From positions 1 to 64,000 of the forward strand of contig JBJXFK010000002.1 in assembly GCA_046155505.1 (NCBI GenBank): DNA of 64,000 bases, written 5' to 3'. The first letter of the stretch is position 1. Each line of letters begins with the position of its first letter. Positions 23,425 through 32,063 of the stretch are shown here, one piece after another. Below the pieces are notes generated by a model. The model worked only from the letters and a program-made list of their open reading frames with translations. It was not told the origin of the DNA and did no database searches. Both the position numbers and the translations under genes were made by a program. Source of the stretch: JBJXFK01 sp046155505. GTDB lineage: Bacteria; Planctomycetota; Phycisphaerae; UBA1845; Fen-1342.

Positions 23425-24336
23425 ATGAACGAAGCGTCTCGTGAACTGCGAAAGTGGCTGGCGAATTCGCCGCGCGTACTCGACGGTGCAACGGGTACCG
23501 CACTGGAACATCGCGGCGTGAATTCGAGTACGCCGCTGTGGGCGTCGCAAGCGCTTCTCGACTGCCCGGACACGGTGCGCGCGGTGCACCGCGAATACGT
23601 CGATGCGGGCGCGGAGATTTTGGTTGCGAACACGTTTCGGACGACCGTGGATGCCTTGCGGCGAGTCGGGATCGAAACACGCGGCGGCGAGCTCAATCGC
23701 CTGGCGGTGCGGCTGGCTCGCGAGGCTGCGGAGCATGCGAATCACCGCGTCGTCATCGCCGCTAGCGTCGCCCCGGTGCGCGATTGCTACAAGCCCGAGC
23801 CGACGCCGGACGACGCTACGCTACGCGACGAGCACGCGCGCATGATCGATTGGCTGGTCGCCGCCGGTGCCGAGATCGCGTGGATCGAGACATTCAGCAC
23901 GCTGCGCGAAGCGCGCATTGCGGCAGCGGCAGCGGCGACGGCGGGGTTGCCGTTTGTGTGCAGCTTTCTGACACGAGAGGACGGGCAACTGCTCTCGGGC
24001 GATTCGCTCGCGGCGGCGGTGCTGGCGGTCGCTGAATTTGAGCCGCTGGCGGTCGGACTGAACTGCATTCCGCCGCGCGGCGTGAGCGACCAACTCGGTC
24101 CGCTCGTCTCAGCGACAAAACTGCCGGCCGTCGTGTACGCACACATCGGCAACAGCAAGCCGACGCCGGGCTGGACGTTCGCCGAAGCCGCGACGCCGGA
24201 AGCGTACGGCGCGCTCGCGGAGTCGTGGCTAGCCGAGGGTGCTCGGGTGATCGGCGGCTGCTGCGGAACCGACGCACGGCACATCCGCGCCGTCGCGGCG
24301 GTGATGCGGAACGCAGCGAAACCCGCCATCGCATAA
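23425..24336 (+). CDS. Homocysteine S-methyltransferase family protein
   Basis: 303 aa (beta/alpha)8 barrel. Motifs are LDGATGTALEHRG at the N-terminus, ANTFRTT, VGLNCIPPRG and GGCCGTDARHI. The single Cys in GLNC and the Cys pair in GGCCG supply the zinc ligands that activate homocysteine. The methyl donor (S-methylmethionine, SAM or a related compound) cannot be told. It is divergent from the rlmI-like gene with 42 bp between start codons. GGAGC is about 9 nt before ATG 23425. The frame remains open to 23365, which would overlap the neighbour. Confidence 0.88.
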   Translation: MNEASRELRKWLANSPRVLDGATGTALEHRGVNSSTPLWASQALLDCPDTVRAVHREYVDAGAEILVANTFRTTVDALRRVGIETRGGELNRLAVRLAREAAEHANHRVVIAASVAPVRDCYKPEPTPDDATLRDEHARMIDWLVAAGAEIAWIETFSTLREARIAAAAAATAGLPFVCSFLTREDGQLLSGDSLAAAVLAVAEFEPLAVGLNCIPPRGVSDQLGPLVSATKLPAVVYAHIGNSKPTPGWTFAEAATPEAYGALAESWLAEGARVIGGCCGTDARHIRAVAAVMRNAAKPAIA

Positions 24337-24375
24337 CGTACGCCCACGCCTAGGGCGGACATGGCCGATCAATCG

Positions 24376-24506
24376 CCGCCTTGTGGAGCGGTCGTCTCTG
24401 CTTGCGCTTTGGGGCAGTCCCCCACCCGGTTGCCGGGCGGCGAACGCTGTTACCTTGGTCTGTTGCTCCCCGAAGCGCAGCCGAGGGCGGCGGATCCACA
24501 AGGCGG
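24376..24506. repeat. Long imperfect inverted repeat between convergent genes
   Basis: CCGCCTTGTGGA (24376-24387) is exactly complementary to TCCACAAGGCGG (24495-24506). Pairing continues imperfectly for about 40 bp per arm (GCTTGCGCTTTGGGG against CCCCGAAGCGCAGCC). The internal sequence is about 45 bp. It lies between two genes that converge, so it may serve both as 3' boundary. It is similar in build to other palindromic repeats in the window. Confidence 0.65.
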
Positions 24507-24534
24507 AATCCCGCAGCGTTCCACGACCCGCCCA

Positions 24535-26100
24535 CTACGGGCACGCGCTCCCAAACACTGTCAACAGATACGCCAGGTCGGTCAGGTCGATGTCGCCGTC
24601 CCCGTCGATGTCTTCGGCACAGTCATCAGCATCAATCGACACCAGATATTCACGCTGGTTGTGCAGCGCGTTGTTGCAATCGAGAATCGCCGTGTCGGTC
24701 GCGACCAGCCGCAGTGTGTAGCAGCATGAGGCCAGATCGGTGAAATCGAGCACCCCGAGCAGACCATTGATCACCGGCCGCGTGCCGGACGAAATCGTCT
24801 GCCATGTGCTCGCCCCACCGCCCGTGTATTGGAGCGTCCACGAGCCGAGATTCGCGTCGTTCACCGTTCCGCGAATCGCCACGCGGCCATCCACCGGCGA
24901 GCACGGCAGCGGCGTCGTAATCACCGCGATCGGCGGCGTGTTGTCAACCACCACCGCGACCGTCGCATCGTCGCTGTTGTCGCAGGCATCGGTACCCGTG
25001 ATGCGAATCTCATAGTTGCCATCGGCGATACCGGCCCGCGTGTTCCACGTACCAAGCGTGTCAGTGATCACCCACGGCGCGGCGACCGTCGTAAACGGCG
25101 CGAACGCACCGGCGAGCGGACGATACTCAACCGCCAGCGAACCGCTGCAATGGTCCCAGATCGTGCCGTCGGCGCAGACGTTTCCGCCGACGATCATGCC
25201 TGCGGTCGGGCTGCGCAGCGCGAGCGAGTTGAACGCCCGATCGAGCCACACGACGGTCGTTGCGACGGCCGTCTCGCCACAGATGTTCGTGACCGTCAGG
25301 CGCAGGATGTAGTAGCCATCAGCCGCGGACGCAGCCGGGAACCACGCCGAAAGCGCCCCGCTCATGATCTCGGTCGTGCTCGTCGAGATCAGCGTCCAGC
25401 TCGGTGCCCCCGGTGCCTGCCGTTCGAGCCGCCAGCCGGTGATCGGGCCGTCGGGGTCATATGCCGAGCCGAAGATCGTTCCGCCGGGGCAGAAGCACGA
25501 CAGCGCTGTCGGCGAAGTAATTTCGGCAATCGGCGGCGTGTCGTCGATGTTGAAGATCAGGTCGTCGATCAATTCAAACCGCGCCGCGCAGCCGCCGGCG
25601 AGACCGGCTTCGATCTCGATCCGTCGAAACGGACCGGCGTCGGTGCGTGCGGCGTGGACAATGACGTTTACCGTCTCGGGCGGTGCGTCGCCGTTTACCG
25701 GCACGTTGATCGTGCGACGTAGCACGGCGGCGGTGTCATAAACGCGAACGGTGACCGTGTCGGACGGAAAACACCCGACACGAACACCCAGCGTGAACGT
25801 CACCGCCGTCTGATCGCGGGCGAAGTCGAGCCGCAAAAAGTCCTCGCTGAACTCGCCCGTGCCGTCGCCCCACGCGCTCAGGCATTGCGGCTCGGAACTG
25901 GTCGCGCCGACGGGGTTGTAGATCACAGGCAGCGGGCCGAGCGCCGCGCCCGACCGACCGCTGAACGTCACGCCGGCGTATTGCGTAGAAAGCCGCGTGC
26001 CGGCGGGCAGGTCGTCGAAGGTGATGACCGGACATTGGGCCGCGACCTCGGCGACGATGAGGGTCGCGAAGAGTAGAAAGCCGAGAAGTCGTGTGTTCAT
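24535..26100 (-). CDS. Secreted dockerin-type protein with Ig-like repeats
   Basis: 521 aa. A signal peptide (MNTRLLGFLLFATLIVAEVA) follows GAGGAG 7 nt upstream of ATG 26100; the frame upstream is not protein-like. Residues 23-180 resemble secreted carbohydrate-binding or anchor domains (FDDLPAGTRLSTQYAGVTFS, and PETVNVIVHAARTDAGPFRR). Then come repeated beta-sandwich units with TPPIAEITSPTALSC and TPPIAVITTPLPCSPVDG motifs (about 190-480). One dockerin repeat (DIDGDGDIDLTDLAYLL) ends the protein as TVFGSACP, with a Cys next to the C-terminus. It is probably extracellular or surface-bound. It is first of five co-oriented dockerin genes by position and last by direction of transcription. Confidence 0.82.
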   Translation of the reverse strand: MNTRLLGFLLFATLIVAEVAAQCPVITFDDLPAGTRLSTQYAGVTFSGRSGAALGPLPVIYNPVGATSSEPQCLSAWGDGTGEFSEDFLRLDFARDQTAVTFTLGVRVGCFPSDTVTVRVYDTAAVLRRTINVPVNGDAPPETVNVIVHAARTDAGPFRRIEIEAGLAGGCAARFELIDDLIFNIDDTPPIAEITSPTALSCFCPGGTIFGSAYDPDGPITGWRLERQAPGAPSWTLISTSTTEIMSGALSAWFPAASAADGYYILRLTVTNICGETAVATTVVWLDRAFNSLALRSPTAGMIVGGNVCADGTIWDHCSGSLAVEYRPLAGAFAPFTTVAAPWVITDTLGTWNTRAGIADGNYEIRITGTDACDNSDDATVAVVVDNTPPIAVITTPLPCSPVDGRVAIRGTVNDANLGSWTLQYTGGGASTWQTISSGTRPVINGLLGVLDFTDLASCCYTLRLVATDTAILDCNNALHNQREYLVSIDADDCAEDIDGDGDIDLTDLAYLLTVFGSACP

Positions 26101-26790
26101 GGGATTCTCCTCGCACAGCCGGGCGGCGCTGCCAGGAGGGATGTCGCGTGCAAGCGCGCGCGGGCGCGCCCTCGCCAACCGACTCGGTCGCGAGGTCACG
26201 CGGCTAGGTGGGCAGCGCCGCCGGCGCTGTTCATCGGAAGTGAGAAGCACGCGCGGTGCCATCGCGCCGCGCGCAGCGGTGCGGCGACGAGAATGCGGAA
26301 TGATCAACAAGAGCGGCCACAATCCGCGGGGAATTCCGCGACTTGTGGCCGAAAAGTTGCAGCATCGGTCGAGCGGTGGGCTGTGCGTATGGATCAATTG
26401 CCGGATGCGCGCGGCCGAGCGACCCTGCGGCGTCGCACTGTGGCAATTACCCCGGGCAACTCACGCCAAAACCCGCCGGCGTACTGCGTAATGAACCCAA
26501 CCGGCAACCACATCGCGCGGGCCATGAGGTACATGCGGTACCCGACATCGGCAAGCAAGGCGTCGGGTAGGCGCCGGCCACAACTCCCCGCACTGTGGAG
26601 CAGCCGCCCCCCGGCTGCGATTCGGGCTCCGGAGTGTTCGCGCATCCGTTTCCGACGCCGCGTGACTCACGTCGCGTCACTCCATCCGGCGACTCGTCCC
26701 GCCTCACCAAGCGCCGCACACAGACGGTGTCGAACGACCAACGCAGGTGGGTCAAGTTCAGCTCGGCCCGCACTCACGATGGCTCGTGAC
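26101..26790. other. Intergenic region, 690 bp, with small palindromes
   Basis: No gene is supported; the open frames here are Arg/Pro/Ala-rich noise. Two hairpins are visible: CCCGAC..GTCGGG around 26538-26563, and GCAGCCG-CCCCC-CGGCTGC around 26610-26628. The right part should hold the terminator of the Ig-domain gene and the left part the promoter of the gene starting at 26100. I cannot point to clear boxes. Confidence 0.4.
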
Positions 26791-28569
26791 CTAGCAAGAT
26801 TCGCCGAAATGCGTAAGCAAGAGTGCCAAATCCAGCAGGTCCACGCGCTGGTCGCCGCTCAGATCACCGACCTCCCAGTTCGCGGTCGCATCCGCGCCAT
26901 AATGTGTGAGCAGCATCGCTAGATCAGCAATGTCGACCGTTGCGTCATAGTTGAGATCACCGACGATCGGCGTTACCGACACCTGCGCCGGCTGGGAGAC
27001 CGTCACGCACCCATCGGCACTCCTGACAACCAACTCGTATACACCAGCGTCAGATGGACGCGCCGACGAGATCGTGAGCACATTGCTAATCGCTCCGCTG
27101 ATTGGCTCGCCGTTACGTCGCCACCGATAGATGAGCGCCGTTCCCTCGCCCAGCCCGCTCAGTGCGACGCTCATACCCGCGCACGCCGCGACGTCGGACG
27201 GCTGTCGCGCGATCAGCGGCGGCTGCGCGACGTTCACTCGCACATCGTTGCTCGTGTTTCCGACGCAGTCGGCCCAGACACGCAGACGGTACAGCCCGGC
27301 ATCGCCGGGTGAGACCGATGGAAGCGTAAGTGTCGACTCGTTCGCCCCCGAAATCTCGGCCGAATTGAAGTACCACTGATAGCCGATCGGCGTCGCGCTG
27401 CCGCCGATCACCGCCGACAAAACGACTGTGTCGCCTTCGCAGGCATCCACGCCCTCGGGCGGCTCGACGAACGTCAGGGTGTTATCGCGGACGGTGAGCG
27501 TCGCGGCGTCGCTTGTCACCGTACCGCAAGGTGTCGTGACAACGACCGAGTAGTCGCCCTGGACACTGATTCGAGGACGCGAGACGACTAACCTCGGACC
27601 GCGCGCACCGATGATCGAGTTTTCGTCCAATTCGCCGTCCGTCAGGTTTTGCCCGCCACGACGCCACTGGTACTGCGCTGCTACTGTCGGAGCGATCTCG
27701 ACCTCAAACACGGCACTCTCGCCATTGCAGACGGACAGCGAAGCGGGTTGTCCAATGATACGCGGCGCAAGGTCGGATTCGTCCGCATCCGGCAAACCGT
27801 TTCCATTGCAATCGCCCGGTGCCCCAACGCCCGGCGGCGGACTTTGCCATACGGTATGAACATACGGAGTGCCCGGAGATGGATTGGTAGTCGAATAGAT
27901 GCGCCCCACAAAGGTCGCAAACAGGATGGAGTGCGTTGCCGACTGTGTTCGCGACAAGCCGCCCCAGGGCGGAACCACGAATGTCACGCGCGCGACGGGG
28001 TGCGCTGTGATCGGGTTAAAAGCGAATCCGTCATTCCACTCGGCAAAATCAAATCCGTTCGTATGAACCGTAGATCCGATTCCGAATTGATCCGCGAGGA
28101 TCGCGGGTGCCGGGCACTCGCCTTTGGGTGAGGGACTGACATCTGCCCGCCGATCGAAGATCAACGGGTCCACGACGAAGTTTGGGCCGGCGGAGTTCAG
28201 AAAGGTGTCATACAGCCGCGTGTTCAGTCGATTCTCGTCGCTGTCGTCCAGCCCAGGCGGATGGAGGTTGTGAAGCAGGCACTGCGGGCCATTCGGGTCG
28301 CTCGGCTCTAGCGGTAGGTATGCCGCACGCTCGTCGCTGGCATTCCAGATCGAACCCGTGCCGCTGATGTAGACCGCGATGCTGTTGCCAACCCAACCGG
28401 CACCAAACGTTCGGCCACGAAGGTCGAACGTGTAGTGCGTCGTCCGGTCGAACTGGGCGATGTCCGCGCCGGTCGTTGGAACCGTGGTGTTCGCGACCAG
28501 ATTGGTCGTCTGCGCGACAGCCACCGGCACCACTACCGCCGCTGAAATGTAGAGTACCCGCGTTAGCAT
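26791..28569 (-). CDS. Secreted protein with three Ig-like domains and dockerin repeats
   Basis: 592 aa from ATG 28569 (GAGGG 5-6 nt upstream), starting with a signal peptide (MLTRVLYISAAVVVPVAVAQ). The N-terminal ~250 residues form an unrecognised domain. Three I-set/Ig-like domains follow at roughly 265-350, 355-435 and 440-525, each with the Cys-x(n)-W pattern (QYQWRRGGQNL, GYQWYFNSAEI, YRWRRNGEPI) and DAG.Y near the end. Two dockerin repeats (GDLNYDATVDIADLAMLL, GDLSGDQRVDLLDLALLL) close the protein at FGESC, making Cys the last residue. It is likely a surface or extracellular adhesion-type protein. Confidence 0.85.
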   Translation of the reverse strand: MLTRVLYISAAVVVPVAVAQTTNLVANTTVPTTGADIAQFDRTTHYTFDLRGRTFGAGWVGNSIAVYISGTGSIWNASDERAAYLPLEPSDPNGPQCLLHNLHPPGLDDSDENRLNTRLYDTFLNSAGPNFVVDPLIFDRRADVSPSPKGECPAPAILADQFGIGSTVHTNGFDFAEWNDGFAFNPITAHPVARVTFVVPPWGGLSRTQSATHSILFATFVGRIYSTTNPSPGTPYVHTVWQSPPPGVGAPGDCNGNGLPDADESDLAPRIIGQPASLSVCNGESAVFEVEIAPTVAAQYQWRRGGQNLTDGELDENSIIGARGPRLVVSRPRISVQGDYSVVVTTPCGTVTSDAATLTVRDNTLTFVEPPEGVDACEGDTVVLSAVIGGSATPIGYQWYFNSAEISGANESTLTLPSVSPGDAGLYRLRVWADCVGNTSNDVRVNVAQPPLIARQPSDVAACAGMSVALSGLGEGTALIYRWRRNGEPISGAISNVLTISSARPSDAGVYELVVRSADGCVTVSQPAQVSVTPIVGDLNYDATVDIADLAMLLTHYGADATANWEVGDLSGDQRVDLLDLALLLTHFGESC

Positions 28570-28763
28570 TCGCACCCTCGCAACTTCGCACACATTCGAA
28601 TGTCACTTGGCCCTAACTTGCCTGAATCGCGACCGCGAGTCAACCCTCGACACCGCGCGTAATCCTGACCATCGCCTTTCAACTTCGCAATCTGTTTACG
28701 TTGCAAACTTGCAAGGCAACCTGCGTTGGGCAGTTGGCCGCTAGGAACCGCAAATGACACCCC

Positions 28764-30491
28764 CTACCCTGGGCAGTTCACGCCGAAATTCGCGAGCAGC
28801 GCCGCCAAATCGCTCAGGTCTACGTCGCCATCGCCGTCGATGTCGCCGTCGCCGAGCGTCGCGCCGGCTTGCACTCCGAAGCGTGAAAGAAGCCGCGCGA
28901 GGTCCGAAAGATTCACCGCGCCGCTCGTGTCAATATCGCCGGTGAGCGACGTAACGGTGAGCGTGATCGGGTTGCTGGTTAGGCTGCCTTCGCACGCGCC
29001 GGTGAGCACCACGTCGTAGACACCAGCGTCGGCGGCGGTCGCTGGATCGATCACGAGTGTCGGCTGATCCACGCCGCTGATGCGGCCGCCGTTTGCGAGC
29101 GGAACGCCGCCGCGACGCCACTCGAACCCGCCAACCGCGACGCGCGACGCGGCGACCGACAACTCGGTCCGTCCGCCGCAGGTGTTGAAGCTCTGCGTCT
29201 GGGAGAAAATCTCCGGCTCGCCGGTGAGCGAGCAGAATTGCGCGGTCGAGTCGAGAAACGGTGCGATGGTTTCGGCGATGGTGCGCGGGTGAAATTCGAG
29301 CCGAATGTTGCTCATGCCGCCTTCGCACAGGTGGCAGTAGCTCATGATCGTACCGCTGTCGGCGTCGTTGCAGTCCTGGACGCCGCCGCAATTGCCGCCG
29401 AACGCTCCGCCGCAGCAATCCACGGCCGGTGACATGCTGTGCGTATGCGGCGCGCCGAAGTTGTGGCCCAGTTCGTGCGCGACGACCATGAAATCCCAGT
29501 TCTGGTGGCTGTTATTGACGATCGGATAGGGGAAGAAGCCCGCGAGATTTGCCGAGAGGCCGTAGTCGAAACCGGGCGCACACAGCGCTCCGACATACGC
29601 AACGCCACCGCCCAGCCCGCGGCCCGAAAGATAGTGCACGGCGTGCCGCTGAATGCCGGTCATTTCCAGATTCCAGTGATCGCGAAACTCGAAAAGTTGA
29701 TCGAGCGTATTGCCCTGATTCCACGGATCGTCGCCCGTCCAGAGTCGCGTGTAGACGATTGAGAAGCGTGCATCGACGTCGCGGTCATACACCTCGGTGA
29801 TCGCGCCCATCAGCGTCGCGATGTATGCGAGGGCCGCCTGCGTGTTGCCGCCGAAGAGCGACGCGGTGAACTCGGTATCGGTGTCGATCGCCAGGTCGAT
29901 CGCGTAGCACAAACCCGGCCCGCGCGGCGTGACGGTCGACGGATCGGGTGCGACATAGCCCGGTGCGGTCGGCACGTCGAAGCCGTTGCCGCAGAGTGAA
30001 TTTGCCGCGGACTGCACGAATGCGTCGAGATCGGCGATCGCCGTAGCGCGCGGCGTTTGCGGCGCGGCGTGTGAACCGCTGGAGATCACATAGTCCGTGT
30101 TCGTGGTGCGCACGAAGCCGTATGTGCCGAAAGGCGAAACGCTGAGAAATGCCAGGCTGTCGCTCTCGCCGACGATGCCGCCACGGAACATCGCGACCGG
30201 CGGTCGGCTGAGCGCGACGGTGCCTTGCGCGGTTTCGGCGACGAGTTGTGCGTCGGCGGCGAACACGTCGAATCGCGTCAGTTCGAGCGTGACCGTCTGG
30301 CTGTCGCCGAGTGCCACGCGCGGCAATGCGAGATGGTTCGCCGCCGCGACAGATTCATATCGAACCGTCGCCAGCGAATCGACATTTTCGACACGCTGCG
30401 CCAACGCTTGCGCCGTGTGCGGCGACCAAGCCGCACCGAGCGACAATGCAATCAGCCCACAAACGCCGCAGGACAAAACGATGGACTTCAT
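28764..30491 (-). CDS. Secreted metzincin-type zinc metalloprotease with Ig and dockerin domains
   Basis: 575 aa. ATG 30491 is preceded by GGAGG. After the signal peptide and a ~170-residue propeptide comes a reprolysin/M12-like catalytic domain with the zinc site HELGHNFGAPHTH (H339, E340, H343, H349) and the Met-turn candidate GTIMSYCHLC. An Ig-like domain (about 450-520; GGFEWRRGGVPL, DAGVYDVVL) and two dockerin repeats (GDIDTSGAVNLSDLARLL, GDIDGDGDVDLSDLAALL) follow, ending ANFGVNCPG. It should degrade extracellular protein. The propeptide contains no obvious cysteine switch. Confidence 0.88.
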   Translation of the reverse strand: MKSIVLSCGVCGLIALSLGAAWSPHTAQALAQRVENVDSLATVRYESVAAANHLALPRVALGDSQTVTLELTRFDVFAADAQLVAETAQGTVALSRPPVAMFRGGIVGESDSLAFLSVSPFGTYGFVRTTNTDYVISSGSHAAPQTPRATAIADLDAFVQSAANSLCGNGFDVPTAPGYVAPDPSTVTPRGPGLCYAIDLAIDTDTEFTASLFGGNTQAALAYIATLMGAITEVYDRDVDARFSIVYTRLWTGDDPWNQGNTLDQLFEFRDHWNLEMTGIQRHAVHYLSGRGLGGGVAYVGALCAPGFDYGLSANLAGFFPYPIVNNSHQNWDFMVVAHELGHNFGAPHTHSMSPAVDCCGGAFGGNCGGVQDCNDADSGTIMSYCHLCEGGMSNIRLEFHPRTIAETIAPFLDSTAQFCSLTGEPEIFSQTQSFNTCGGRTELSVAASRVAVGGFEWRRGGVPLANGGRISGVDQPTLVIDPATAADAGVYDVVLTGACEGSLTSNPITLTVTSLTGDIDTSGAVNLSDLARLLSRFGVQAGATLGDGDIDGDGDVDLSDLAALLANFGVNCPG

Positions 30492-30552
30492 CCGAAAACC
30501 TCCGCGCCCAGCGTAGGTAACACGAACACATATTGCGCAGCCGTGCAAGACA

Positions 30553-31959
30553 TCATGTGCAGCTTCCGCCGAAATTCGCCAGCAACGTTGCCAGATCGGC
30601 AAGATCAATATCCGCGTCGCCGTCGAGATCGCCCTGCTCGCGCGTCGCGCCGCTCGGCAAACCGAAATTCGTCAGCAGTGTTGCAAGGTCGGTCAGGTCG
30701 ATGTCGCGATCGCCATCGACATCGCCGGGGCACTCGCGCGGCGAGCGATACGCACGCACGTCGGTGCCGACGCCGCAGATGACGAGGGTGCCGTCGGCCC
30801 CGAGGGCCGGACCGCCGATGTTGAAGCGGAACACCGGCGTAGACCATTGCTCGACCAGATCGGCCGAGAAGCAATAGAGCCGGCCGAGATCGAACGAGCC
30901 GTTGCTGTAGTAGATCAGCCCGTCGTCGCCGAACGCGAATCGCGACTTGTGAAAGTCGGACGGGATCGGACTCGAATTGTTGACGATCGAGCCGTCGGCG
31001 GGATTTAGCCGCAGGATGCGCGTCTGGCGATCCACCATATAGACCGAGCCGTCGGGGCCGACGCCCAGTTCGGCACCCGGCATGTTGAGCGACGGCACAT
31101 GCCACTTTTCGACGATCGCCGCACCGGTGTCTTCGAATGCGAAGAAGAAATCGACCGTCTCGTTGGTCTGCGCGCGGTTGAAATAGATGGTGCCGTCCGG
31201 GCCGACCATCGGCGTGCTCTGCGTCAGGAAGCCAGGCATCGTCGGACCACGATAGAGAAACGCGCCGGTCAGCAAATCAAACTTGCGAACGGCCTGTCCG
31301 CCGGCGACGGTATCGACCGCATAGACCGCCTGCGCGTCGGTGTTGATCACGACGCCGCAATTGCCGCTGACTGAGCAGGTGCGATTCGCGCGCCAGATGG
31401 TCGCGCCGGTCTCGGCGTCGATGCGCCAAATGAAGCGAAAGCTGCCGATCACCGGATCGCCATCGGCGGCGAAGACGACACCGTCGTAGAAGCCCGCGTC
31501 CACCTCTTCGGTCGATTGCCACAACTCAGCGCCCGTCGCCGCGTCCAGGCAGTAGACCTTCGCAAGCGAAGACGCCCCGTTGCCGCCGCGACAGGCGTAG
31601 ACGCGACCGTTTTTCACACCCGCGACCCAGGTTGTCCAATCGCCGGTCTGGAACGGGATGTTCACACTCCAGAGTTCCGCGCCGGTGTCGAGGTTCATCG
31701 CCACGACCGGCGAGAGATTCGATTGCGGCTCGGGCGGGAACCCGAGTTGGCGAACCATGAACACGCGGCGACCCTCGATCACGGGTTGCCAGGCGATGAC
31801 TGACGAGCGACCGCCGGACCATTGCACGTCGAGCGCGGTCGGGCCGAGTTCGCTCGATTGGCCATTGCGGCGATCGTTGCCGCCGCTGCTGGGCCAATCG
31901 GCGAGTGCGGGAGAGGCGGTGATCGTTGCGGCGATGAGAGTGAGTAAGGTGCGTCGCAT
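30553..31959 (-). CDS. Secreted PQQ-type beta-propeller protein with dockerin repeats
   Basis: 468 aa from ATG 31959 (AAGGGA upstream) with a signal peptide (MRRTLLTLIAATITASPALA). Mature residues begin WPSSGGNDRRNGQS, typical of PQQ-like/outer-membrane-assembly propellers. Repeated blades contain TGAELWSVNIPF, TGAELWQSTEEV and TGATIWRANR. The C-terminus has two dockerin repeats (GDVDGDRDIDLTDLATLL, GDLDGDADIDLADLATLL) and ends NFGGSCT. It may be a structural or binding propeller rather than an enzyme, as no catalytic signature is visible. Confidence 0.85.
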   Translation of the reverse strand: MRRTLLTLIAATITASPALADWPSSGGNDRRNGQSSELGPTALDVQWSGGRSSVIAWQPVIEGRRVFMVRQLGFPPEPQSNLSPVVAMNLDTGAELWSVNIPFQTGDWTTWVAGVKNGRVYACRGGNGASSLAKVYCLDAATGAELWQSTEEVDAGFYDGVVFAADGDPVIGSFRFIWRIDAETGATIWRANRTCSVSGNCGVVINTDAQAVYAVDTVAGGQAVRKFDLLTGAFLYRGPTMPGFLTQSTPMVGPDGTIYFNRAQTNETVDFFFAFEDTGAAIVEKWHVPSLNMPGAELGVGPDGSVYMVDRQTRILRLNPADGSIVNNSSPIPSDFHKSRFAFGDDGLIYYSNGSFDLGRLYCFSADLVEQWSTPVFRFNIGGPALGADGTLVICGVGTDVRAYRSPRECPGDVDGDRDIDLTDLATLLTNFGLPSGATREQGDLDGDADIDLADLATLLANFGGSCT

Positions 31960-32006
31960 TGGATTCCCTTTTTTGTCGGCGTTTTCCGAAGATGGCTCGC
32001 GAGTGA

Positions 32007-32058
32007 CAGCCGAGGGCCGCTGTCCTCCGTGAACAACCGCGGAGGGCCGCGGTGCTCC
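32007..32058. repeat. Two-part dispersed repeat, copy 1
   Basis: CAGCCGAGGGCCGCTGTCCTC followed by AACCGCGGAGGGCCGCGGTG then CTCC. A related copy is at 56513-56572, where the second part matches at 23 of 24 positions. The halves can pair partly (GAGGGCCGC with GCGG.CCTC-type segments). It lies between two dockerin genes. Confidence 0.6.
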
Positions 32059-32063
32059 ATTGG

